From Anaeramoeba flamelloides (Eukaryota > Metamonada > Anaeramoebidae), in the NCBI GenBank assembly GCA_027625915.1, contig JANTQA010000029.1, positions 3,844,001-3,908,000 of the forward strand: a stretch of 64,000 nt of DNA, given 5' to 3'. Below the pieces are notes generated by a model that searched no databases, was not told the origin of the DNA, and worked only from the letters and a program-made list of their open reading frames with translations. Positions 1 through 10,900 of this stretch are shown here, piece after piece. Position numbers and translations under genes: made by a program. Numbering within the stretch: position 1 is the stretch's first letter; each line of letters opens with the position of its first letter.

Positions 1-977
1 TCAAAAGAAAAATAGTTCAAAAAAATTGAAAAATTTCAGATTCTCCTCTGGTTTAATTTTGGTTGATTTTCACTTTCACAAAAAGAACACCTAATGTTAT
101 TTTGATTTCATTTTTCAATATCCCTATGGTATTCAAAAACTCTTTTTTGAGTAATGTTCAAACAATTAAAATTTTTCAAAATAGTGAAAGGGACTACCTT
201 CCTTAAAAATCAAAGGGAATTTGAAAAATTAATTCAAACACAATTGATAATTTAAAATGATCTCAAAAGTCAAAACAACTAACCTTCAAAATCGATTTTA
301 CCTTCAATTCAATTTTGGATAATTTATTAGATGCTGTTATACAGCAAGAAAAAAAAATATTTGGTTTATTACTTTTGAAAACCTTATAATCGACACAGAA
401 TGAGTTTTTTTGAATGGACTTTAAAATGTGATTGAAATTTATAAACCCATTTAAATACAATTAAATTGCATCATTCGTTAGAGGAGACTCTTCCTAACAC
501 ATTTATTTTGTCAAAATTCAACCTCACTTCTTATCTCTGATTTACCTCTCAAAAAGGATCTAAATTAACGATTCGGGAGAGGTTTTATTTCAAATTGGTC
601 AAAAAAGAAATCAAATCGATCACAAAAAAGTTAAACAAAAATAATTAATTTTGGAAAAAGTAAAAAATGCTAACGTTTGACATTTTCCAAAACTATTTAT
701 CGAATCGTTACAAAATACTCTTGGAGTCCAAGATTGATTTTTTTCATTTACTGAACTGGTGCAAAAAAATTAAGAAAAAGATCAATCAAAACCAAATTTA
801 GTTATTTGTAAATTTTATTTTCAAAAGAATGTTACTTTTTACAAAAAAATATACTTTGTGCCATTTTTTTGGCAATTTAAACAAAAACACTTTGAACAAA
901 AATAAAAAAATACTATTTCGAAAAATTGAAAACAAAAAAATCATTATTTTTAATTTGAATTTTTTTATTGTATTTCG
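1..977. other. Intergenic AT-rich DNA upstream of SYS1
   Basis: No gene is supported here. The sequence is A/T-rich with no open frame of convincing composition. A short inverted pair, CCTCTC near 546 and GAGAGG near 577, is the only structure noticed. The stretch just before 978 presumably holds the SYS1 promoter and 5' UTR, but no motif is clear enough to call. Confidence 0.5.
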
Positions 978-3444
978 ATGTTTGTTATTGAAAAATTTAA
1001 TCCCTATCGAATTTTCCTTCGAATTAGCTTATTTCAAACTGTTCACTTCCTTTTTACGATTGGCTTTTCGCTACTTTTCACAACCATACTTGGCGCAACT
1101 CTAAAAACAAGACAGCTGTTTTTCAGCGCAGACTATTTTCAATTTACAACGACAATTGGTAAAATACTAGCGATTTCTTTTTTAATCTCAGGAATCATTA
1201 CGTAAGTTTATATTCAATTCAAGAATAATCTTTTGTTTTTGTTTTTGTTTTTGTTATTTTTATTTTTTTGCAAATTTTTCAATTTTTTAGATCATCACAA
1301 AAGATTGAAAATGTTGACAAAGGAAAGAATTTCAAAACGGACACACTCCAATAATTAAACACAGCCAAAAACTTGGATGTTATTTTTCTTTTTTAAAAAA
1401 TGGTTTCAAAAAAAACTACAAAGAAATATGTAATTTCCATTTAAAATTTTCTTTTGATTATTTGACTTGTTTCCAAACAAACATGGTTTTAAAACAACGT
1501 TTGGTTCAAAACAATTGAATTTTAACAACCATTCAAAAATGAGACACAAAAATTACTTCGCTGTTTTTGTTACAAGAAATAATAAAAAAAATATTTGTCA
1601 AGAAAAAAATTGCTTATACAATGTATATTAGACTTGTTTTATTCTATTTTAAAGAACACACACCAACAATACTTGAATCAATTTATGTTAGGAACGTCAT
1701 ACTTTTACTCTTTTCCTTGATATTCTTACGAACACTTATTATTTTTTTCTGAACAAAGAGTCCGCTTCAATGTTAATTTCAAAATTTGTTACCTTGGTAT
1801 AACTGTTTAATTAGAACCCAAACCGTCGACAAAAAAACTCTCTAAAACCAAGAACCTGATATTTTTATTCAATAAAAAACTTTTTTCTGACGAACCAAGT
1901 TTTATTTTTGTCAGGAATTCAAAAAAATCTAAAAAAATTTTGGTTTCAATTCCTTTTTTGAAAAATCTCCATTATCTTAACATTGAAAATAACTCAATAG
2001 AAAGAATATTTTGAAATCTAACCAATTTTAACAATTTTCATAACATTTAAACCAATATAATACTTTATTCAGAACAAAGTTCAAAAAATTTAAAAAACGA
2101 AAAAGGAACAAAAAATTTTAAAACATTAATTTGAATTTATCAGTATTTGTAAAAATAATTCTCTTTTTGTGGACGTTTTAAAAATACTATTAAAATCGTT
2201 TTAAAAAAATGTAACAAAAAAGGTTTTTAATAAATGACTGAAAATAGCTCAATTTAAGTTTTTTGACTGTTTTTAGTTTAATTATGAAAAACTTTTTTAA
2301 ATCCATTTTTAAAATTAATTTAAGGGACTAGTCTCTATTATATTTTTTTAATTGATCAATTTCAAATAAGGATTCCTTATTTATAAATATGTTTAATATT
2401 GAAAATAAACAGGTTTTTTTCAAATCTAAGTAATTGGCAAAAAAATTTCTCAATCTTTATTAAATTTTAGGTAAAAAAATTTAATAGAGATTAGTCCCTT
2501 AAGGAAATCTCAAAAAAGCCACTATTAAGGATGTATGGTTCAAGGCATTACAAATTTGAGTTCTTCTCGGGTCTAAAGATATAAAGAACATTTCTTCAAT
2601 GTCTTGCACCCCACCCACACACACAAAATGTTCTTTTTTAGATAATACTCAATATAGAAAACGAAATTAAACATTTTTTTTCATCTGTTTCCAAAAAATT
2701 GTTGGAAATAAAAGTTGTTTCTGTCAAAGGTACCCAAAAAAATATCAAATACAATTATTTTTAAATTTCACCTTTGAAGAAAAAATAAGCAATAAGTAGA
2801 ATAATATACATCTGAGAATAGTTGATATACGTATGAAGCAAATTTAATAAATCTATATATTTCCTTTAAAAATGAAAAACCCAAAATTCTTAAAGTAATC
2901 ACTATTGTTGAAAAGCAACAATGTTCAATTTGATCTTTAATTGAAGATCCAAATAAAATTGCATTAGAAATCAATATGATTTTTTTACAATCATTTTCAC
3001 AGTTTTCATAAAGTTAGAACACCATGCTTTTACCCAATGGCATCGTCATTGCAATAAAAAAATTTTTACAAAACAATTAACTTTTCTAATCTCATTCTTT
3101 CGTTCACTTTTCTAAATTCTTGTAAAAAAAAATAATAAAATAAAACTTATTTCTGATTAAATAGCGCATTTATAATCTCAAAATTTGTAAAAAGATCAAG
3201 AAAGTGCATCGACTTTCTCATAACATTTTATATCTTAAATTTTTTAATTTATTTAATTATTGATGGCTTTCCTTCAAAAATGGGATGGTGGGTAGTTACT
3301 ACAACCAATCAGATTATTATGATGTATTTAACCATAAAGCTTGTTAGGAAGAAAGAGCTCGAAGAAATCCCAATTTATGCACCATTAGAAGAAAATTCAA
3401 TCAAACCACCCCCAAAAAAGGAAAATATTGAAATATTTGTTTAA
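978..3444 (+). CDS. SYS1: SYS1 homologue, Golgi membrane protein (two exons)
   Basis: Exons 978..1201 and 3165..3444 join in phase 2 (donor GTAAGT, acceptor AAATAG) to encode 167 residues, close to the roughly 156 of human SYS1. SYS1 is a four-pass Golgi membrane protein that recruits the Arl3/ARFRP1 GTPase to the trans-Golgi. Seen in the sequence: an N-terminal NPYRIFLRISLFQTV block matching the family's first helix, a second helix ending at the exon junction, the KCIDF motif (residues 88-92), and FPSKMGWWVV (110-119), equivalent to the family's FPxxxxWW motif, before a last helix and a hydrophilic tail. The start at 978 gives the usual short SYS1 N-terminus. The 1.96-kb intron carries a TTAA-flanked MITE. 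A second possible acceptor at 1290 opens only 20 codons and loses the conserved half, so I rejected it. Assignment by recalled family motifs; strong. Confidence 0.88.
2320..2502. mobile_element. TTAA-flanked MITE, 183 bp, in SYS1 intron
   Basis: The element starts TTAAGGGACTAGTCTCTATT and ends AATAGAGATTAGTCCCTTAA, so terminal inverted repeats of about 18 bp sit inside TTAA at both ends. Related copies lie at 55111-56047 (interrupted), 56073-56249 and 60908-61082 (inverted). TTAA target sites are typical of piggyBac-like elements; that superfamily placement is inference. There is no coding capacity. Confidence 0.85.
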
Positions 3445-4951
3445 TTTTCGAAAAAAAAAAAACAAACAAATTATAGGTTTCCTTAGATTTTGAAAAACAA
3501 AATCGTTTTCAATGTTTTTCCTTTCTTTTTATTTTTATAACCATTTTTTTTATTATTACGAAAAATATTATAAATTAATTCTTTTTTTTTTAGACTGTCC
3601 CATAAAATTGTTTTATTAAAAAAATTATGAAAAAATAAAAGATTTAATAAACTCTAAATTTACTAATATTATTTTTTGAAATTCCTTTGAATTATTTTTT
3701 TTTTTAATTTATTTTAAACTTTTTTTCAAGATTTTTAATTATCATTTTCTTCTTAATAATTATCAAATGATCAATATCAACCGTTAACAAAATATTCAAA
3801 GTTGTTCTAATGTTATTGAAAGTCTGGACATGATTGTAAACTAAAATTCAAAATTTTCCACACAGCTAAAATATTCCAAACAATCAAAATAATACAATTT
3901 CATTCAAATCGGATAATTTTGATTTTTGTAAAATATGAAAATCATTTTTTTGTCTTTTAGTTTTAGTTTTCATTTTATTTTTTGAATTACCTAACTTGTT
4001 TCGCTCGATCAAATTTTTTTTTTAACATTTGATATTATGTTAAAGTCAAGTTGTTCCAAATAGCAGAACTCAAACAAAATTAATTAGTAGTATCTAACCA
4101 TTTGATTGATCAATAATCCATAATAGAATTTCAACAAATTTACTAATGTATTTTTTACGTTTTGCCCATCTCCAAAAATTTTAACACACCCTTGCTTTAT
4201 TAGTATGGATAATTCTTTATTATTTGTTTCATGAGTATTTTAATTTATAAACAAGTGTGAACATTTCAATTAGCGAATGGTTCTAATTTGGTATTTCTAC
4301 TTGAATTGATTAAATCATTTTTTTTTTTCACAAATCAAACTTAGGAGTGTTAAAAATTTTGAATTGGGGTTTTGTAAAATTATCATGATTTCTATTTGAA
4401 TTTTCTCTGATCATTATCACAGTTTCAATAACAGTCAAATAACACAATTTTATCAAGTGACTATTGATCTTGCAATAAAAAAATTTTTTGTAACTTAATT
4501 ATGTATATATCAAAAAAAATATCAAAAAAAAAAAACACAAATGTGAAAAAATGATTTCAATTTTGAAAATTCTCAAAGTTAATTTTTTTCTTCTAATATC
4601 CATTCAAACGTTTTCAAAACACAATTAATTCATTCACCACAACTCGGCCCACTTTGATTAGAAAATAGTTTGAAAATAAATTTCAACTGTTTATCAAGAA
4701 AAAATCAGTAAATCAAAAATTAATATTGTTTATAAAATTTTTTTCTAAAATTTTTATAAATTTAATAATTGTAAATGGTATTAATTTGGATTTGAAACAA
4801 AAAAAATAAAAAGAATTAAGAATAAAAAGAAAACTATAGATACAAAAAAGCGCGAATAGTCAAAATAAAAAAAATAAAAAAAGTAAAACGAAAAAAGTCA
4901 AAATAAAAAAAAAAATATGTAAATACTAAAAAGGGAGAAAAATGAAAGGAA
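3445..4951. other. Intergenic region between SYS1 and BTB gene
   Basis: AT-rich DNA between two convergent genes. It contains one copy of a dispersed repeat (3845-4380), described separately, and purine-rich A/G runs at 4800-4935 just downstream of the BTB gene's stop. No gene is supported. Confidence 0.5.
3845..4380 (+). repeat. Dispersed repeat, ~535 bp, copy A
   Basis: This stretch matches 24475-25007 in reverse complement along its whole length, with landmarks such as AACACACCCTTGCTTTAT and TGGTTCTAATTTGGTATTTC in both. I saw no long terminal inverted repeats and no coding. It is probably a non-autonomous mobile element of unknown class. Confidence 0.75.
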
Positions 4952-7900
4952 TTAATCTAATTCATATATTTCGCCATAAAATTCAATTCCCGAAAGAAGT
5001 AAAAAATTATGGTGAGAGCTATTATAGCCGCTTTGGAGTAAGCGCAGATATCGAAACCCCTTTTCTAGTTGAAGGTCGATACTCCATGAAGCCGTACCAA
5101 AATTCCCATTCAGGGATGTATCGTTTCTATGTTGTCTTAGCACAGTCCAATTTTGGGTATCATTTGATCCTTGTAAATCCCAATTTCGTAAGAGGTCTGC
5201 TTTATAGTTACCACCATGCATGATCGTATAATTATTTGGCAAGATTAGTCTGTTTGGGCCAAAATCAAAAAGCACCCATGAAGCAGGCACGTCCTTTGTC
5301 CAAAATTCCAACTCTTTCCTTCCTGTAACATCAAGAGGGTCGCCCCTTTCGATGGATGACGCATGTATCGTGAACTTTGTTTTTGTCTTTTTTGAAGGGT
5401 TTTTGAAGGGCTTTTTATTGTTTTGTGTGCCGATGGAATATATTATCCCATTTTTATCAAAATCTTCTTCATAGTCATAACTTGTTCCACAAATTGGTCG
5501 ATCTCGAAATCTTTTTGGGACCTCTCTTTGCTCATTCCCAAGAGTTTCTCTTTTTTTTTTTTTCCTCTTCTTTTCATGCGATTCCACCCTTGCCATTAAA
5601 CTTTCTATTAGCATTTCCCTAGGCACATTTGGATTTTTTTCAACAGCTTTTAATTGATTTAGAGTCAAAAATGAAAATCTAACTAATTCCATGATCTTTT
5701 TAATATTTTGCTTGTTTAATTTTTTATTTGTATTGCGGTTGCGCTTTTCAATATAATTGCAAATAATATTGTAAACAGCGATTTCCTCTTTAACAGACAG
5801 ATTGTCATGATCCATTAACTGATAAAAATATTTGAATGGGAGCCATGAAAAATCAGGATTTTTTAATAGCCAGAATTGTTTCGCTAAAATCTAGATTTTT
5901 AGAAATTTTTGATATATTTTTATAAAATTTTGATATATTTTTAAAAAGATTTTTGAGATATTTTTAAAAAGATTTTTAAATAGGAGAAAAAAAAAAATAT
6001 TAATATTATCAAATAAATTATTTTTTAGGCTTTGATTTAAATTAAATATTCATTTATTTTGTTAAAGTGCTTGAAGGGATATAAAAAGTAAAATTAAAAC
6101 ATTTTTTTTTTGAGTTCTCATTTATTTGTTAATTTCCCAAAAAATTAAAGACATATCACAACAGTAGGAAATGATAATTGAAAACTTTGTGATAAAACAT
6201 ATCTCCTGCAAAACCCAATAGTCACATAAAAAGAAACCAAGACATTGCCTAAAAAGTATTACAAGTTTATTTTAAAATATCTTTTTATTAAAATCAATTA
6301 CAATGGTGCTATATAAAACTCCAAAATTGTTATTAATCATAAATTGTTTCTACATAATAACACAATTTGTTTGTTAGTACGACTTTACTTTAGATAAAAA
6401 ATATGAAAGCTTCTGATCTACATTTTATATGATATTTTTAAAGGTGTGTGAAAATTAGTTGTTTTTTTTTTTTTTAATGATAAGCAATGTTTTTTCCGAT
6501 GAAATTTTAATCTCAACACATTTTTCAAATAGAACGGAAAACTTATAACTGTATTTTATTGTTGAAAAAAAATTTTGTTTCCTTACATAATAGTACTTGT
6601 TTGTTGAATTTTTCTATATATTATTTTCTACAATTAAAGTGTTTAATTTTTTTTTCATTTTTTTGGCAATATTTTGATAATATTTCAATAGGCATTGATT
6701 CAATCAGTATTAATATTTCTCCTAATTTGATATTAATAAATTTATCAATGAAATTGCTTGTAGAGATGTATTATTTGGAAAATTAAAATAAAAATAATTC
6801 ACTGATAACAGAAAAAGAAACTGTTTAAGGATGCGGAGTTACCCAATGAATTCATAATATAAAACACATAAATGCAAAATATGTGATGTTGGTTAAGGTG
6901 ATTACGATCTGGTAAAGAAGAATTAAAATAATTTTTTTTTTGTGAAAACATGCTGTTTTTTTCGATTTTATTTTTTGTTATTTTTGTAAAAGAGTCCTCC
7001 AACCACAGAGTCATAATGAAGAGTACTATTTATTTATAGTGAAATTATTCAATTTTACTTTTTAAAATATTTACTAATTACTCGGTGAAATCAAAAATTA
7101 ATGGAAGATCTGTATTCTTAATTATATTTGAAATCGATTACTTGAAAATTTAATTTGTTAATATTCGATGTTCTTAAAAAAATAAATTTTATGGAAAGTA
7201 CTAACTTTTCTTTTTTGATCTCGCTTCTACACTAATGTAATTATGGAATGTTGTAAAAAATAGAGTTTTTACAATTTTAGAGATAAATAACCTAACCATG
7301 CATTTATCCAAATTTTGGTTATAAACTAAATTCAAAAAATAGGGGCCCAAATTTCGAGATCTCGTTCTAGAATCATTGGATTTCAATATGATGTTGGGAA
7401 GTTGATTAATGATGTAATATAAATAAAATTTTCTACTTCATAATTTACTAAGTAAACTTTTGACTGAAAAATTGGAAGAAAATAAAAAAAATTTTCAAAC
7501 AATCAGATGACAATTTGATTTTTTTTTGTTTGTTAGTTTCTTCAATCAAATAGTTTCAGATGTCAATTTTTCTTCACTGATTTACATTTAATATTTTTAC
7601 ATGATGAAAAATTTCAATTTAATTCTCAATCAAATTTCTCTTACAACTGAAAAAAAAATTCGATAATATCCAGATGTTGTAAAATTTTGTATGATTTTTT
7701 TTAGCCAAATTTTTTGTACAAAAAATGAAATAGATTTTTTTCAACGTATAAAAATTTTTAAAGAAGACACCTTGTTAGTATTTAATCTTCTGATGATTAT
7801 CCATCAACTTCTAGTTTATTGATGATTATTTACAGGGTTCCTCATATAATTATTTTTCCTGAGTATCATTTGAAAAATTGGGCCCTTATTTTTCGAAAGG

Positions 7901-10900
7901 AGTTTAGTAAACCAAACACCCGTTTTGATTTTTGAGTTCAAAGGGATTTTCAATATAAAACCGTTTGGTAAATACCAATACTTTTGTTGAAAAATGATTT
8001 TTTTTTTAAAAAAAATTGAAAGATTGGTATTCACCAAACGATTTTTTGATTAAAATTATTATAAGTCTATTAAGATAATCAGATATTATATTTACTATGA
8101 CCAAAATTTGGATAAATTCATCGTTAGGTTATTTATCTCTAAAATTGTAAAAAATCTATTTTTTACAACATTCCAGATTTACACTAGTGTAATAAACACA
8201 TGATCCAAACGAAAAAAATTCGAATAACTTTTATTTTAAATGTACAGTTCGTTTTGAACAGGAGAATCAATATTGGTTAATAAAAATAACAAAATTTCAT
8301 TTATAAAATAATTAGTAAATTTTGAGAAAAAATATTCAATTCTATTGCTCTGTTTCTTTCTATTTTGAAGATCAATATTTTTCATTTAGTTTTAGAAGGG
8401 TAAATAAATAAAGCTTCAGCTATTGTAGAGCAATGACTAAAAAGAGGAAATTTATATAATTGATGGGAATGGATACTTTTGAGATGTTAAAAATTATTAT
8501 TGAAAGTCAACTGCAAGCAAGATTACATCAAACCATTTTACTATTATGACCACTGAACAGACAATGAAATGTTCGAAAAAAAATTTTGTTTTTAAAGGGA
8601 GTGTAAAAAAAAAAAATAGTGTACAAAAATGAATTCGTGATAAGTTGCAAGCTTGTGCTTTTTCAAGAGTGGGAATCCTTGCATCACACCACAAAGAACC
8701 TTCTTCAATAATTATCGTTCCAAAAAAAAACAAAAAAATTTTCAAGGGGTTTGATCAAAAATTTTGAAAAAATGAAAAGTGCAAAATATTTTATTTTAAT
8801 TCTTTTTTACTAGATCGTAATCACCTTAACCAATATCAATAATTGGTATATGTGTTGTAGATTTCGAATTCATTAGGTACCCTGTCCTTAAATTTCAGTT
8901 TTTTATAATATATTGTTTATTACTTTAAAAATAACCTAGTACTTGGTATATGTTTACAAAAGGTATAATCATTCGCATGAGTTAGGAGTGGATCTATATA
9001 CCAGAGTTAAAATAGATTCGTAAATTATCGCGTGATTTGTTTTCATGGTCTCTTCTATTTTAAGAAATATTGATTACTAGATCTTAAAACTTTTATGGGT
9101 TTTTTGAAGTGTAAATACTTTTTTCTTTTTCAAAACAAGAAATTGAATTTGACTTATTGCTTCACATCATTTACAAGACATTTTTCGGAAATAAAATATG
9201 TTGGACATTATCTCGTCATATTGAAACACATTTTTTAAATATTAAATTGATTTTTCGAATTTGGTTAAATATTGGATTGATAAAAATCAATTTTAATTTG
9301 GTTGGGTCTTCGTTTTTAATTGTTGAAAAAATCCGTCGTTCTATTTATAAACAAAGCCAAAAGCATTTTTTGAAAAAAAAAAAACTTTGTTTTCAAAATC
9401 TAGCAACCAATATTTCAAAAAAGAAAAGGCTTTGTAAAAAAATCATGTGATAATTTACGGATCTATTTTAACTCTGGTATTTAGATCCACTCTTAACTCC
9501 AATGAATAATTATACCTATAATTATTTTACATCAAATAAACACAAAAAAAACTATTTTTTTATTTTTTTTCCATTTTTTCCATGGCCGAATTTTAGTTTT
9601 TATTTGGAAGAAGAGTTACAAAGGAAAAAGATCAAGTGGTTGATTTCTAATACTGTGATACTGAAACATGAAAGCCTATGTAACTTGAAAATAAAAATGA
9701 AAAATAATAAAGCAAAGACAAAAATTGTCAAGATAAAGCAAATCAATACGATCATTATGAAAAAAATGGCAGCTACTAAACAATTATCTCTCAACTGGGT
9801 ATTCATGATTTCTTAAAACTTTTATGATAAAATTTTAAATAAAAGGATGGTGGTTGTGATTTTGGGTGTTCTTAATGTAAACCAATCATTGTTTTTTTTT
9901 CAATATTTACCAATTGAAGATTAAAAAAAATGCTTCTGATAATTTTTTATTTTTTTTCTTTTTCTTTTTTCCTTTTTTCTTTTCAATTTTTTGCTTTTGT
10001 TTTTTAAATTGCCTATGATAAAATCCTTTTTTTTTCTTACTATCTAAATTGCTAATTTACCATTCGTGATCAGGAGTGAGTGCCGTCAAGTGCCTAGCTT
10101 TTTTTTAATTTCAAAAATTAAAAAAAAGCTAACGGCGCTTTTCCAGAATTCAAAAGAATAGAGTAAAACCTTTGATTTAACTCAACTCTTTTAAATTTTG
10201 GAAAACCTAACGGCGCTTTTCTTGAGGTTTTCTGTTTTATTTGTTAAGTGTTCTAGGTTTTTTCGAGTTTTCTATTTATTTGGAAAATAAATGGTTGAGT
10301 TGCTTGTTAAAGTCTCTAAATATAAAAAAAATAGAAGAGACAGATGGATAGAAGAAATGTGAATTTTCTCTAGATCTGAATTAACCAGTTATGTTTTTTA
10401 TTAAAAAAAATAGAATTCAAAAGGTGTTGTTCTTGGATAGTGTTTTTTATTTTGAGAGTTTAAAGAGGGAGAAGAAAATAACTTTTTAAAAATGTTTTAA
10501 TTTTGAAAAAGATAATTTTTTCGTTGAGAGTCATTACTTTTATTAGAATTTAAAAAGTCGTCTAGCTTTAAAGATCTAAAAAAAAATGACTAAAAAAAAA
10601 CTTTATAGAATTTTTTCTATTTTTTTTTAATTAATTTTTAATTCATTGAAGATCCTCACATTTCAACAAATAATAACTCACGCAATTTGGCACATTGTTT
10701 AGACAAAAAGCAAAATATTTTTCAATCTGGGTGCTATAAATATCACCCTATCAAGAAAAAGATATTGATTATTTTCTCAACTTCGCACAAATAACGACAG
10801 ATATTTTTCAACTTTGAAATCTGAAATATTGATGGTTCAACCTTTAAATTTATCTCGAAATGCAGATTTTTTTCTCAAAAACTATTGAAATTTTTACTAA

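Larger units (their letters stand above)
6819..8902. mobile_element. DNA transposon with ~130-bp inverted ends, host of nested insertions
   Basis: The left end, 6819-6945, and right end, 8785-8902, are inverted copies of each other, sharing AATGAATTC and GGTTAAGGTGATTACGATCT. The element lies in intron 2 of the BTB gene. Its middle is occupied by a second element (7229-8190), which itself holds a third (about 7333-7905). A 60-80-codon open frame near 8497-8745 does not resemble a transposase I know, so the element looks non-autonomous or decayed. Confidence 0.8.

Noticed and set aside
1291-1354. Short second exon for SYS1 (SSQKIENVDKGK tail)
   Set aside because: It splices in frame but ends after 20 codons and drops the KCIDF and FPxxxxWW half of the protein, which is found intact at 3165-3444.
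5425-5622. Plus-strand frames over the BTB gene's last exon (also 4942-5223)
   Set aside because: Antisense shadows of the BACK and F5/8C coding exon; low-complexity Phe/Leu content.
8497-8745. Minus-strand 82-codon ORF
   Set aside because: Lies inside the 6819-8902 transposon, has an extended poly-Phe part and no known domain; possibly element remains, not a host gene.
9157-9450. Plus-strand 97-codon ORF
   Set aside because: Starts with TTG, sits wholly inside an inverted-end element and has no recognisable domain.
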